Translations under genes and position numbers: made by a program | In this document: positions 1 through 7,584 of the stretch, in pieces | Position numbering within the stretch: the stretch's first letter is position 1 | How the letters are laid out: the number at the start of each line of letters is the position of its first letter | The notes under the pieces: generated by a model | What the model was told of the DNA's origin: nothing | The model's input: only the letters and a program-made list of their open reading frames with translations | Database searches by the model: none | DNA from: Chryseobacterium viscerum | GTDB taxonomy: Bacteria > Bacteroidota > Bacteroidia > Flavobacteriales > Weeksellaceae | NCBI RefSeq assembly: GCF_025949665.1 | Contig: NZ_JAPDFT010000001.1 | Coordinates: 992,001 to 1,056,000, forward strand | Reading direction: 5' to 3' | DNA length: 64,000 bases

Positions 1-1421
1 TTTTGTACGAAGCGGCCTGGTACACCTCATGGAATGATTTCTGGAAATGGAAACGTCCCATCAGTCTCTTGGCTTTTGGCTTGGTGTTTTTGACATCTCT
101 GGTAGTGGCTTATACTTCACAAATGCTGATTCCGGGATTTACACTGGCATTAGGGTTTTTATTGGGAGGAATTGTTTCACCACCGGATGCTATTGCTGCC
201 ACCACAGTCTTAAAAGGATTAAAAGTCCCCAAACGTACTATTGCCATTCTGGAAGGAGAAAGTTTGATTAATGATGCCTCTTCACTGATTGTTTTCAGAT
301 TTGCGCTGGCAGCCGTAATGACAGGAGCTTTCTCAATGCATGAAGCAACGGGGCAGTTTTTTCTGGTAGCAGGAATGGGTGTGGTCATAGGAATTGCAGG
401 GGCTCATGTTTTTTATGCCATTCACCGTTTTTTACCCACCACACCTGCAATTGATGCTGCCATTACAGTGATTACGCCTTATATTCTGTTTCTTTCTGCA
501 GAACATTTTCATTTTTCGGGAGTAATGGCTGTGGTGAGCGGAGGGTTGTTTATGTCTTTCCGTGCTCATGAAATTTTTAAAACAGGAACTACAAGAATCA
601 ATATGACAGGAGTTTGGAATACTCTGATTTTTGTGATGAATGCTTTAGTCTTTGTATTAATAGGTCTGGAACTTCCGGATATCATCAATGGATTGGGTGA
701 AATTTCATTAATGGAAGGAATCAAATATGGTTTAATTATAAGTTTGATCGTAATTGTAGTACGTCTGTTATGGATTTATCCTGTGGCTCATATTCCAAGG
801 TGGCTGAGTGAAAAAGCCCGCCGCGATCCAAGTCCGGGATGGAAAAATCCATTAATTATAGGATGGGCAGGAATGAGAGGAGTTGTTTCTTTGGCTACAG
901 CCCTGTCTATTCCGGTAATGATGAATACCCAGTCCGAATTTCCGATGAGAAACCTGATCATTTTTATCACATTTGTCGTTATTTTTGTTACATTGGTATT
1001 TCAGGGATTGACACTGCCTTTGGTGATCAGATTGACAAAAATCGAAGAAATCGATCCTATTCTTCCTTCTCATGAACAGCAGGCGGGAATTCAAATGAGA
1101 CTGGATAAACTTGCAGTCCAAAAACTTGATAAAGAGTATAATGAATTGGTGAACAGCAATAGCCTGCTTGAAAATTTTAAAAAAGCTTTGGAAACCGATA
1201 TCAAACTTCACCAGAACCATTTAAGCTCTTTGGAAATGTGTACCAACAGACGAAATGATATGGCAGAATATCATAACGTGATGCTGGATATATTTGCCCT
1301 GCAAAGAAAAGAACTGTTTCAAATGAAACGTGAAAAACGCTTCAGCGAAGACGAGATAAGAAAAGCCGAATCACAACTGGATCTGAATGAACTGAAAATT
1401 ACAGGGAATAAGCACTTGTAG
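1..1421 (+). CDS. Na+/H+ antiporter, CPA1 family (5' end missing)
   Basis: Inner-membrane monovalent cation/proton antiporter. The reading frame is open to the left edge of the window, so the N-terminal membrane helices lie outside; about 472 codons remain. Visible family marks are the GESLINDASS motif near residue 86 of the fragment, a run of hydrophobic helices, and GWAGMRGVVSLA near residue 290, both typical of bacterial CPA1 exchangers (YjcE/NhaP type). After the last helix (about residue 345) comes a charged, helical cytoplasmic tail of about 120 residues, where regulation usually acts. The likely role is pH and sodium homeostasis. The ion actually transported cannot be read from sequence. 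No neighbour suggests a special function. Confidence 0.9.
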   Translation, partial: LYEAAWYTSWNDFWKWKRPISLLAFGLVFLTSLVVAYTSQMLIPGFTLALGFLLGGIVSPPDAIAATTVLKGLKVPKRTIAILEGESLINDASSLIVFRFALAAVMTGAFSMHEATGQFFLVAGMGVVIGIAGAHVFYAIHRFLPTTPAIDAAITVITPYILFLSAEHFHFSGVMAVVSGGLFMSFRAHEIFKTGTTRINMTGVWNTLIFVMNALVFVLIGLELPDIINGLGEISLMEGIKYGLIISLIVIVVRLLWIYPVAHIPRWLSEKARRDPSPGWKNPLIIGWAGMRGVVSLATALSIPVMMNTQSEFPMRNLIIFITFVVIFVTLVFQGLTLPLVIRLTKIEEIDPILPSHEQQAGIQMRLDKLAVQKLDKEYNELVNSNSLLENFKKALETDIKLHQNHLSSLEMCTNRRNDMAEYHNVMLDIFALQRKELFQMKREKRFSEDEIRKAESQLDLNELKITGNKHL

Positions 1422-1573
1422 GAGGGATGCGAAGTTCGGGATACGAGTTTGAGGGTCGGAGGGTTTGAGAGTATCATAGTTATTTCATCTGGCTTTTATC
1501 CTTTACTCCAACAACATAAACATTGAACATTAAACCTTGAACCTTGAATTTTAAACATTAAACCTTGAACAAA
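1422..1573. repeat. Word-like short repeats between antiporter and receiver-like gene
   Basis: About 150 bases without a gene. The first half contains phrases such as 'gatacgagtttgaggg' and 'ggagggtttgagagt'. The second half repeats variants of AACATTAAACCTTGAA several times up to the start codon. The same phrases recur in other gaps of the window (for example near 20105, 23660, 30350 and 55620), so these are dispersed intergenic repeats rather than gene remnants. Confidence 0.6.
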
Positions 1574-1885
1574 ATGAAAATATTACATTTTTTAGTCATG
1601 GGAAAGAACCAGGAAATTCTGGCTACTTTGAAAAGAATTATAGAAAATAATGAAGGCTGGACAGCAGAAATACAAAGTGATGAAAATTTCTGCTATGAAT
1701 ACATAAAAAATAATATAGTAGACATAGTCCTTTTAAGCTCCGGTTTAGAAGATGATTTTGAGAAAGATATAAAAATATTTTGCGCCGGGCTGGATAAAGA
1801 TGTTAAAGTAATCGACCATTATGGAGGAGGAAGCGGACTTTTAAAGAATGAAGTTTACAGTCTTTTTCCTAATTTGCAGGGGTAA
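1574..1885 (+). CDS. Small receiver-like protein of unknown function
   Basis: A 103-residue cytoplasmic protein. It starts at the ATG at 1574; an in-frame TTG nine bases upstream is less likely. The pattern MKILHFLVMGKNQEI, then IVDIVLLSSGL, then VKVIDHYGGG resembles the alternating beta/alpha order of a response-regulator receiver domain. The position where a phosphoacceptor Asp would sit at the end of strand 3 (VLLSSG) is Ser, so phosphorylation is unlikely. It lies nine bases before the Crp/Fnr regulator gene and is probably co-transcribed with it. Function is unknown; the receiver-like fold is an inference from pattern only. Confidence 0.6.
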   Translation: MKILHFLVMGKNQEILATLKRIIENNEGWTAEIQSDENFCYEYIKNNIVDIVLLSSGLEDDFEKDIKIFCAGLDKDVKVIDHYGGGSGLLKNEVYSLFPNLQG

Positions 1886-1894
1886 AATAAATTT

Positions 1895-2479
1895 ATGTTT
1901 CAAAATATCATCAAAAATATCTCTCGATTTGTCACCTTAACTCCTGAAGAGGAAAAAATCTATGAGAACTTGTTAAAGCTTCAGAGTTTTCCAAAGAAAA
2001 CACATCTTTTGCGCGAAGGAGAGATTTGTCAATTCGAGGGTTTTATAAAGAAGGGTTGTGTTCGGACTTATTATCTTGATGAAAATGGCTTTGAAGTGAC
2101 ACTTCTGTTTGCCGTTGAAGATTGGTGGATAACTGATATTGATTCGTTCAATAACAAAACACCCTCTAAGATTTTTATTGAAACTTTGGAAGATACAGAA
2201 ATTTATATGCTGACCCCGGAAACGAAGGAGGTATTATTGCAGAAAGTTCCTAAGTTTGAAAGAGCTTTCCGAATGATGATGCAGAGGTATGTGGTGACGC
2301 TTCAAAACCGCTTGGTTAATACTATTTCTCAGCCTGCAACGGAACGTTACCTGGAATTTATAAGAGTTTATCCAACAATTCCGCAACGTGTGGCGCAGTA
2401 TTATATAGCATCATATCTTGGTGTTTCAAAAGAATTTGTAAGTACCATCAGAAAGCGACTTGCTTCAAAAGAGAAATAA
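1895..2479 (+). CDS. Crp/Fnr family transcriptional regulator
   Basis: A 194-residue regulator. Residues about 25-115 form a cyclic-nucleotide-binding-like beta-barrel (LREGEICQFEGFIKKGCVRTY). The C-terminal part has a winged helix-turn-helix whose recognition helix region reads YLGVSKEFVSTIRKRL. No Cys cluster for an iron-sulfur centre is visible, so it is not a classical oxygen-sensing FNR. It follows the receiver-like gene after nine bases and precedes ridA. The ridA and pirin promoters share a palindromic site centred about 43 bases before the inferred transcription start, a position used by Crp-type activators. That makes this protein a candidate activator, though nothing in the sequence proves the link. 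Confidence 0.85.
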   Translation: MFQNIIKNISRFVTLTPEEEKIYENLLKLQSFPKKTHLLREGEICQFEGFIKKGCVRTYYLDENGFEVTLLFAVEDWWITDIDSFNNKTPSKIFIETLEDTEIYMLTPETKEVLLQKVPKFERAFRMMMQRYVVTLQNRLVNTISQPATERYLEFIRVYPTIPQRVAQYYIASYLGVSKEFVSTIRKRLASKEK

Positions 2480-2561
2480 ATCTTTGAGAATTTTTTACCT
2501 GCGGGTCGTGCATACAGACACGGATGATTATGAGAGTTTTTACTCATGATAATTTTACATA

Positions 2562-2635
2562 TAAGACCAACCGTCAAAAATTCATTGAATTCTCGCCACC
2601 CTTCCAATGGAGGGGAATCATTACGTCTTCAGTTG
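2562..2635 (-). repeat. Dispersed ~75-bp double-hairpin repeat, copy 1 (inverted)
   Basis: Reverse-complement copy of an element also found at 6975, 12952 and 14735. Its shared parts, in the element's own orientation, are CAACTGAAG, a CCCCTC/GGAGGG hairpin, the AAAATTCAAAGAATTTT-like hairpin, and the end GACGGGGTGGT. This copy is more diverged (TTCATTGAA core). Confidence 0.8.
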
Positions 2636-2696
2636 AGATTTTGGATCAGAATTGGAATTTTTGTTGATACTTTTCTTATTTGAATAATACTGGCTG

Positions 2697-2762
2697 GATT
2701 CCTACGGAATGGCAAACTGTATGGGTAAGCCATTATTGCAATTGTGTCATTCCGTAGGAATC
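2697..2762. repeat. Long hairpin repeat (TCCTACGGAAT family), copy 1
   Basis: Inverted repeat with arms GATTCCTACGGAATGGCAAA and the near-complement ending CATTCCGTAGGAATC, separated by about 25 bases. Near-identical arms occur at 12861-12925 and 20157-20221, with degenerate copies elsewhere. No T tract follows, so it is a dispersed palindromic repeat rather than a simple terminator. It occupies the 505-base gap between the Crp/Fnr gene and ridA, in which I see no gene. Confidence 0.8.
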
Positions 2763-2910
2763 TAAATAAAGCTATTCTTTAAATTATTCTTTCAAATTAA
2801 ATAGTTCCTAAGAGTAAATAAACACTCTTGCGTTTCCCCAAAAACAACAATCCAATATATTCATACTGCCGGATACTTTTGTATCAGGCATTTTTTTTTG
2901 CAAAAAGTGC

Positions 2911-2958
2911 TTTATTAAACTAGTTAAATTTTTAAGATTTCTATCTGCTCTACCTTTG
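2911..2958 (+). promoter_or_regulatory. ridA promoter with upstream 19-bp operator
   Basis: Operator TTTATTAAACTAGTTAAAT at 2911-2929 contains the perfect palindrome AACTAGTT. The -7 box TACCTTTG is at 2951-2958. The usual -33 TTG is absent. The same 19 bases occur at 3407-3425 before the pirin gene, again exactly 21 bases from the -7 box. The arrangement fits an activated promoter with the regulator bound around -43. Confidence 0.7.
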
Positions 2959-2984
2959 TCTTATTAATTTAAAAAAATAAAAAA

Positions 2985-3377
2985 ATGTCACAGGAAAACA
3001 AGACAGCAGAAGGCTTTGGGATGCCCTGGGAAAATATTTACGGATACGCACAAGCGGTAAAAAAAGGAAATACCGTCTGGATTTCCGGTCAATTAGGTCA
3101 CAACAAAGATGGTGAACTGGCAGAAGGAATGGAAGCGCAGATGAAACAAACCTACGCGAATATCAAAGAATTGCTATCGAGATATGAGATGACAATGGAA
3201 AATGTAGTAGAAGAAGTGATTTATGCAATGGATATGGCAGCTGCATTTGAGGCAAGAAAAAATTTCAAAACAGAATTTTATGATGATCCTAAAACTGTAG
3301 CCAGTACAATGGTTGGAGTAAGCGGACTTGCATTGCCAGAGCAGCTTGTGGAAATTAAAATTATTGCAACGATATAA
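2985..3377 (+). CDS. RidA family protein (Rid/YER057c/UK114)
   Basis: A 130-residue cytoplasmic protein of the RidA superfamily, whose members form trimers and hydrolyse reactive enamine/imine intermediates. Visible marks are GNTVWISGQLGHNKDG near residues 28-44, the helix QMKQTYANIKELL, and the C-terminal segment LALPEQLVEIKIIATI. The key Arg of true RidA imine deaminases (normally in an R(N)C-type motif before the last strands) is not evident here: the region reads VASTMVGVSGLALP. It therefore probably belongs to a divergent Rid subgroup with a different substrate. The upstream operator is shared with the pirin gene, which suggests joint control. Confidence 0.85.
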   Translation: MSQENKTAEGFGMPWENIYGYAQAVKKGNTVWISGQLGHNKDGELAEGMEAQMKQTYANIKELLSRYEMTMENVVEEVIYAMDMAAAFEARKNFKTEFYDDPKTVASTMVGVSGLALPEQLVEIKIIATI

Positions 3378-3406
3378 ATTTATCAATGAATTTTCCAAAA
3401 TCATCA

Positions 3407-3454
3407 TTTATTAAACTAGTTAAATGTGCAGGGTTTCCGGTCTCTCTAAATTTG
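3407..3454 (+). promoter_or_regulatory. Pirin operon promoter with the same 19-bp operator
   Basis: Second exact copy of TTTATTAAACTAGTTAAAT at 3407-3425, followed 21 bases later by the -7 box TAAATTTG at 3447-3454. Spacing is identical to the ridA promoter and the -33 TTG is again missing. This probably starts the transcript for pirin and the downstream exported enzymes. Confidence 0.75.
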
Positions 3455-3486
3455 CACTATCAAACAACAACAAATAACAATCTGAT

Positions 3487-4362
3487 ATGGACAGAAAAGA
3501 TTTTTTAAAGAAAGGATTATTGGGAACAGGAATGTTTGTAGCATCTGCTTCCTTAGCCAGTGCTATGAAAAATGACATCGACGAGATTGAGCCATTAGAA
3601 CCCATCGGATACAATCATCTTCCCAATACAGAATCAAAAATAAAAGAAAACTCTGTCATCCACAGAGCAGATTCAAGAGGGAAAGCAGATCACGGATGGC
3701 TGTTGAGCCAGCACACTTTCAGTTTTGCCAATTATTATAATCCTGAAAGAATGCACTTCGGAGTATTGAGAGTCCTGAATGACGATAGAGTGGAGGCGGG
3801 AAGAGGTTTTGGAACGCACCCTCATGACAATATGGAAATCATCAGTATTCCTTTGGAAGGTGATCTTGAACACAAAGACAGCATGGGAAATACAGCAGTG
3901 ATCAGAAGCGGAGATATCCAGGTGATGAGTGCAGGAACCGGAATCATGCACAGCGAATTCAACAAAAACAGTGATAAGCTGGTAAAATTCCTTCAAATCT
4001 GGATTTATCCTAAAAAGAGAAATGTTACACCAAGATATGACCAGATTACTTTAGACAAAACAAAAGGCCACAATCAGTTTCAACAGATTCTTTCTCCCAA
4101 TGCTGATGATGAAGGTGTATGGATCCATCAGGACGCGTGGTTTCACCTGGGAACTTTTGATGAGAATAAAGAAACCCATTATCAGATCCGAAAAAAAGGA
4201 AACGGAGTCTATGTTTTTATCCTTAAAGGAAGCGCAGAAATAGGCGGAGAGACGATTGAAGAACGTGATGGATTCGGAGTCTGGGATATTCAGGAGATTA
4301 ATATCAAAGCTATTAAAGAAGGTACAGAAATCCTTTTAATGGAAGTACCTATGACACTATAA
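3487..4362 (+). CDS. Exported pirin family protein
   Basis: A 291-residue bicupin. Pirins bind Fe(II) and several have quercetin 2,4-dioxygenase activity. The metal ligands are visible: H111 and H113 in GTHPHDNMEI, then H155 and E157 in GIMHSEFN. The first 26 residues, DRKDFLKKGLLGTG followed by a hydrophobic stretch to ASA, look like a Tat-type signal with Arg-Lys in place of the twin Arg. Export of a pirin is unusual, since most are cytoplasmic or nuclear. A linker of about 30 residues precedes the first cupin. The gene begins a co-directional run with isochorismatase-like hydrolase (45-base gap) and amidohydrolase. Substrate is unknown. Confidence 0.9.
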   Translation: MDRKDFLKKGLLGTGMFVASASLASAMKNDIDEIEPLEPIGYNHLPNTESKIKENSVIHRADSRGKADHGWLLSQHTFSFANYYNPERMHFGVLRVLNDDRVEAGRGFGTHPHDNMEIISIPLEGDLEHKDSMGNTAVIRSGDIQVMSAGTGIMHSEFNKNSDKLVKFLQIWIYPKKRNVTPRYDQITLDKTKGHNQFQQILSPNADDEGVWIHQDAWFHLGTFDENKETHYQIRKKGNGVYVFILKGSAEIGGETIEERDGFGVWDIQEINIKAIKEGTEILLMEVPMTL

Positions 4363-4407
4363 ATAAAAAATTCAACAGAAATAACAACACTTAAATTTTA
4401 AATTATC

Positions 4408-5097
4408 ATGAAAAAATTAATCCTATCATTTGCAGCTGGTTTATTATCATTAACAGCAACAGCTCAAAACCCTGGGAAATCATTATTAAATCCTACGAAT
4501 CATGCAGTGGTGCTTGTAGACCACGAAGGTCAAATGGCTTTCGCTACAAAAAGCATCAGCATGGAAGAATTAAGAAATAATGTAGCACTTGTAGCAGGAG
4601 GATCAAAAATATTTAATGTTCCTACAGTGGTAACAACGGTAGCTGAAAAATCATTCAGCGGACCTGTTTTCCCGGAAATTTCAGAAGTATATCCTGAGGC
4701 AACAAGCGGATATGTGGACAGAACTACTATGAATACTTGGGAAGATGTTAACGCTCACAAAGCCATTACTGGAAAAAATAAAAAGAAATTGGTTTTTGCC
4801 GGATTATGGACAAGTGTATGTATCGTAGGGCCTGTATTATCAGCAATTGACGAAGGATATGATGTATATGTGGTAACAGATGCTTCAGGGGATATTTCTA
4901 AAGAAGCTCACGATCAGTCAATCGCCCGTATGGTTCAGGCTGGGGCACATCCTATTACTTCTGTTCAGTATGTATTGGAACTGCAGAGAGACTGGGCAAG
5001 AAAAGAAACGTACAAACCGGTTAATGACCTGATGAAAAAACATGGTGGGGCTTACGGGATTGGAATTCAGTACGCTCAGGAAATGTTAAAACATTAA
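4408..5097 (+). CDS. Exported isochorismatase-like cysteine hydrolase
   Basis: A 229-residue hydrolase of the isochorismatase-like superfamily, closest in pattern to the YcaC group. Residues 1-19 form a Sec signal peptide ending ATAQ. D38 in VLVDHEGQM and C138 in TSVCIVGP fit the catalytic Asp and Cys of the family. Substrate is unknown; related enzymes hydrolyse amides or carbamoyl compounds. It follows the pirin gene by 45 bases. A hairpin at 5105-5133 separates it from the amidohydrolase gene. Export to the periplasm sets it apart from typical cytoplasmic YcaC proteins. Confidence 0.85.
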   Translation: MKKLILSFAAGLLSLTATAQNPGKSLLNPTNHAVVLVDHEGQMAFATKSISMEELRNNVALVAGGSKIFNVPTVVTTVAEKSFSGPVFPEISEVYPEATSGYVDRTTMNTWEDVNAHKAITGKNKKKLVFAGLWTSVCIVGPVLSAIDEGYDVYVVTDASGDISKEAHDQSIARMVQAGAHPITSVQYVLELQRDWARKETYKPVNDLMKKHGGAYGIGIQYAQEMLKH

Positions 5098-5104
5098 TAG
5101 GGCT

Positions 5105-5133
5105 GTTTCGGCAGGCTGAAAGCCTGCCGAAAC
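5105..5133. repeat. Intergenic hairpin GTTTCGGCAGGCT-GAA-complement
   Basis: Perfect 13-bp stem with a GAA loop between two co-directional genes. No T tract follows, so it may act as an mRNA processing or stability element. Its outer stem GTTTCGGC/GCCGAAAC is also the outer stem of the hairpin at 32440-32478, while the inner stems differ. Confidence 0.8.
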
Positions 5134-5156
5134 CTTCAAACTTAAATATTGAAATA

Positions 5157-6929
5157 ATGAAACTACTGAATATACTTACACTTACCATGGTTTTTGCTAC
5201 AGGAATTCTCCATGCTCAGAAAGCAGACATGATCATCACTAATGGGAAGATCACCACAATGGATGATAAAAATCCCGAAGTACAGGCTGTTGCTATAAAA
5301 GATCACAAAATCTTACAGGCAGGAACCAATGCTCAAATTTTAAAATTAAAAAACGGCAATACAAAAGTCATTGATGCCAAAGGAAACAGAGTGATTCCGG
5401 GATTGTTTGACAGCCACTTGCATGTAATTCGCGGAGGCAGATTTTATAATACAGAACTTCGCTGGGATGGAGTAAAATCGTTGAAAAGAGCTTTAGAAAT
5501 GTTGAAAGAACAGGCTCAGCGAACTCCCAAAGGACAATGGGTAAGAGTAATCGGAGGCTGGAATGAATATCAGTTTGAAGAAAAACGGCTTCCCACATTG
5601 GCTGAAATTAATGAAGCAACAGGAAATGTACCCACTTTCATCATGTATCTCTACGGAAAAGCCTGGTTAAATAAAGCCGGATTAAAAGAACTGAATATCA
5701 ACGAAGATACTCCAAACCCTGCACAAGGTCTGATCGAAAAAGACAATAACGGAGATCCTACAGGACTACTGGTGGCAGAACCCAATGCATTTATCCTTTA
5801 TTCAACATTGGCGAAACTGCCGGAGCTGAAAGAAGAAGAAAAAGTAAATTCTACCCTCCAGTATATGACCGAACTGAACAGATTAGGAGTAACCGCTGTA
5901 ATGGATGCAGGAGGTGGATTCCAGAATTTTCCGGACGACTACGGAACAACAGATCAACTGAATAAACAGGGAAAAATTACTGTTCGTCTTCCTTACTATT
6001 TATTTGCTCAAAAGAAAGGTTCCGAACTTGCAGATTACACCAAATGGACAGGAATGGTAGAGATTGATGACCATGGTCACAATGATTTTAATGAAATAGA
6101 CTATCATGTCAACGGAGGAGGGGAAAACCTGGTATCAGACGGAGCCGATTTTGAAAACTTCCTTTTCCCAAGACCGGAACTTCCAGCTACTATGGAAAAG
6201 AATATGAAAGATGTAGTAAGTCTTCTGGTAAAAAATAAATGGCCTTTCAGAATTCATGCAACGTATAATGAAAGCATCACCAGATTTTTAAATGTCATTG
6301 AAGAAGTCAATAAAGAGACTCCTTTGAACGGATTAGTCTGGTTTATTGATCATGCCGAAACCGTGACTGAAGACAATATGAAAAGAATTAAAGCATTGGG
6401 TGGAGGAATTGCAGTACAGCACAGAATGGCGTATCAGGGTGAAAGTTTCATCCACAGATATGGTAAAAAACCAGCTTTAGCTTCCCCACCGGTGAAAAAA
6501 ATGCTTGAAATGGGAATTCCTGTCGGACTGGGAACAGACGGAACAAGAGTAGCAAGCTACAATCCATGGGTTGCTTTATACTGGATCACGACAGGAAAAA
6601 CAATAGGAGGAAACCAGGTAATGGGCAAAGAAAATACACTGGATAGAAAAACAGCATTATCTCTTTCTACTTATGGAGGGTATGAACTCATAAAAGACTA
6701 TCAGAAAGGAAAAATACAGAAAGGATACTTTGCGGACCTTACCATTTTGGATAAAGATTATTTCACGGTCAATGATGAAGAAATCAAAAACATCACTTCA
6801 AAACTTACAATCGTAGACGGAAAAGTAGTGTACGGAGACGAAACCTACAAAACAGCAGCTCCAGCACCGCTTCCAGTAATCCCGGATTGGTCACCGGTAA
6901 AATATTACGGAGGGTATCAGACAAAATAA
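5157..6929 (+). CDS. Exported amidohydrolase, YtcJ-like (amidohydrolase family 3)
   Basis: A 590-residue metal-dependent hydrolase. Residues 1-20 form a Sec signal peptide (GILHAQ). The N-terminal beta-sandwich begins at KADMIITNGKITTMDD. Metal ligands H87 and H89 lie in DSHLHV. Later ligands are likely in FRIHATYN, FIDHAETV and the Asp of GLGTDGTRV. The family includes exported and cytosolic imidases, amidases and deacetylases, and the substrate cannot be told from sequence. With pirin, the isochorismatase-like enzyme and a downstream porin it forms a set of exported catabolic enzymes. A 223-base gap with a repeat follows, so DoxX/porin may be a separate transcript. Confidence 0.85.
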   Translation: MKLLNILTLTMVFATGILHAQKADMIITNGKITTMDDKNPEVQAVAIKDHKILQAGTNAQILKLKNGNTKVIDAKGNRVIPGLFDSHLHVIRGGRFYNTELRWDGVKSLKRALEMLKEQAQRTPKGQWVRVIGGWNEYQFEEKRLPTLAEINEATGNVPTFIMYLYGKAWLNKAGLKELNINEDTPNPAQGLIEKDNNGDPTGLLVAEPNAFILYSTLAKLPELKEEEKVNSTLQYMTELNRLGVTAVMDAGGGFQNFPDDYGTTDQLNKQGKITVRLPYYLFAQKKGSELADYTKWTGMVEIDDHGHNDFNEIDYHVNGGGENLVSDGADFENFLFPRPELPATMEKNMKDVVSLLVKNKWPFRIHATYNESITRFLNVIEEVNKETPLNGLVWFIDHAETVTEDNMKRIKALGGGIAVQHRMAYQGESFIHRYGKKPALASPPVKKMLEMGIPVGLGTDGTRVASYNPWVALYWITTGKTIGGNQVMGKENTLDRKTALSLSTYGGYELIKDYQKGKIQKGYFADLTILDKDYFTVNDEEIKNITSKLTIVDGKVVYGDETYKTAAPAPLPVIPDWSPVKYYGGYQTK

Positions 6930-6974
6930 TTGGTAAGCAATAAGGACTAATATTTCATTTGTATACAAATATTT

Positions 6975-7049
6975 CAACTGAAGGAGTAAAAATTCCCCTC
7001 CCTTGGAGGGTGGCAAAAATTCAAAGAATTTTTGACGGGGTGGTCTTAC
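6975..7049 (+). repeat. Dispersed ~75-bp double-hairpin repeat, copy 2
   Basis: Starts CAACTGAAGGAGTAAAAATT and contains the CCCCTC/GGAGGG stem, the AAAAATTC-AAA-GAATTTTT stem and the end GACGGGGTGGTCTTAC. It lies between amidohydrolase and doxX and is followed by word-like repeats (CATCCGTGTCAATCCGTGC). Confidence 0.85.
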
Positions 7050-7152
7050 ACGCAAAACCATCAACAGTATAAAATAACCACAATCATCCGTGTCAATCCG
7101 TGCAATCTGCGGTTAAAAAAACAAAAATAAACCTTAAAACTTCATTCCAATC

Positions 7153-7584
7153 ATGAAAAAAATAATCCATATCATCACCAATACCAGTCCGGAAAGAAAA
7201 TTAACCGATGCTGCACTTTTAGTATTCAGAATCTTACTTTCGGTAGAATTGATCGTAGCCCACGGATTGAAAAAAATAGGAGTAGGTGTTTCAGAAGCAG
7301 AGCAGGTGCCCAACCCGCTGCATCTTCCCGAAGCATTCAACAGCCTTTTTGCTGATGCTGCCAATCTGGTATTTCCGGTATTTGTGATCTTTGGCTTTTT
7401 CACGAGAATAGCAGTATTACCCATTTTGGCTGTAACACTTACAGGATATTTTATTCTCCATTGGAATGATGCATTACTGGTGAAAGATACTCCTTTTATG
7501 TACAGTTTGTGTTACCTTTTTCTAATGTTTATGGGGGCTGGGAAATATTCGGTTGATCATTATTTAACAAAGAAATCATCATGA
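7153..7584 (+). CDS. DoxX family membrane protein
   Basis: A 143-residue inner-membrane protein of the DoxX family with about four helices (around residues 18-40, 70-95, 96-115 and 118-137). The marks are LTDAALLVFRILLSVELIVAHGLKK at the start, with its conserved R and H, and later FPVFVIFGFFTRIAVLPILA. Some DoxX-type proteins are quinone-linked oxidoreductase subunits, and most are of unknown function. The stop overlaps the start of the porin gene by four bases (ATGA), so the two are translationally coupled and likely work together. Confidence 0.85.
   Translation: MKKIIHIITNTSPERKLTDAALLVFRILLSVELIVAHGLKKIGVGVSEAEQVPNPLHLPEAFNSLFADAANLVFPVFVIFGFFTRIAVLPILAVTLTGYFILHWNDALLVKDTPFMYSLCYLFLMFMGAGKYSVDHYLTKKSS

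Noticed and set aside
852-1220. Minus-strand open frame within the antiporter gene
   Set aside because: Composition reflects the antisense of membrane-helix codons; no start context or family motif.
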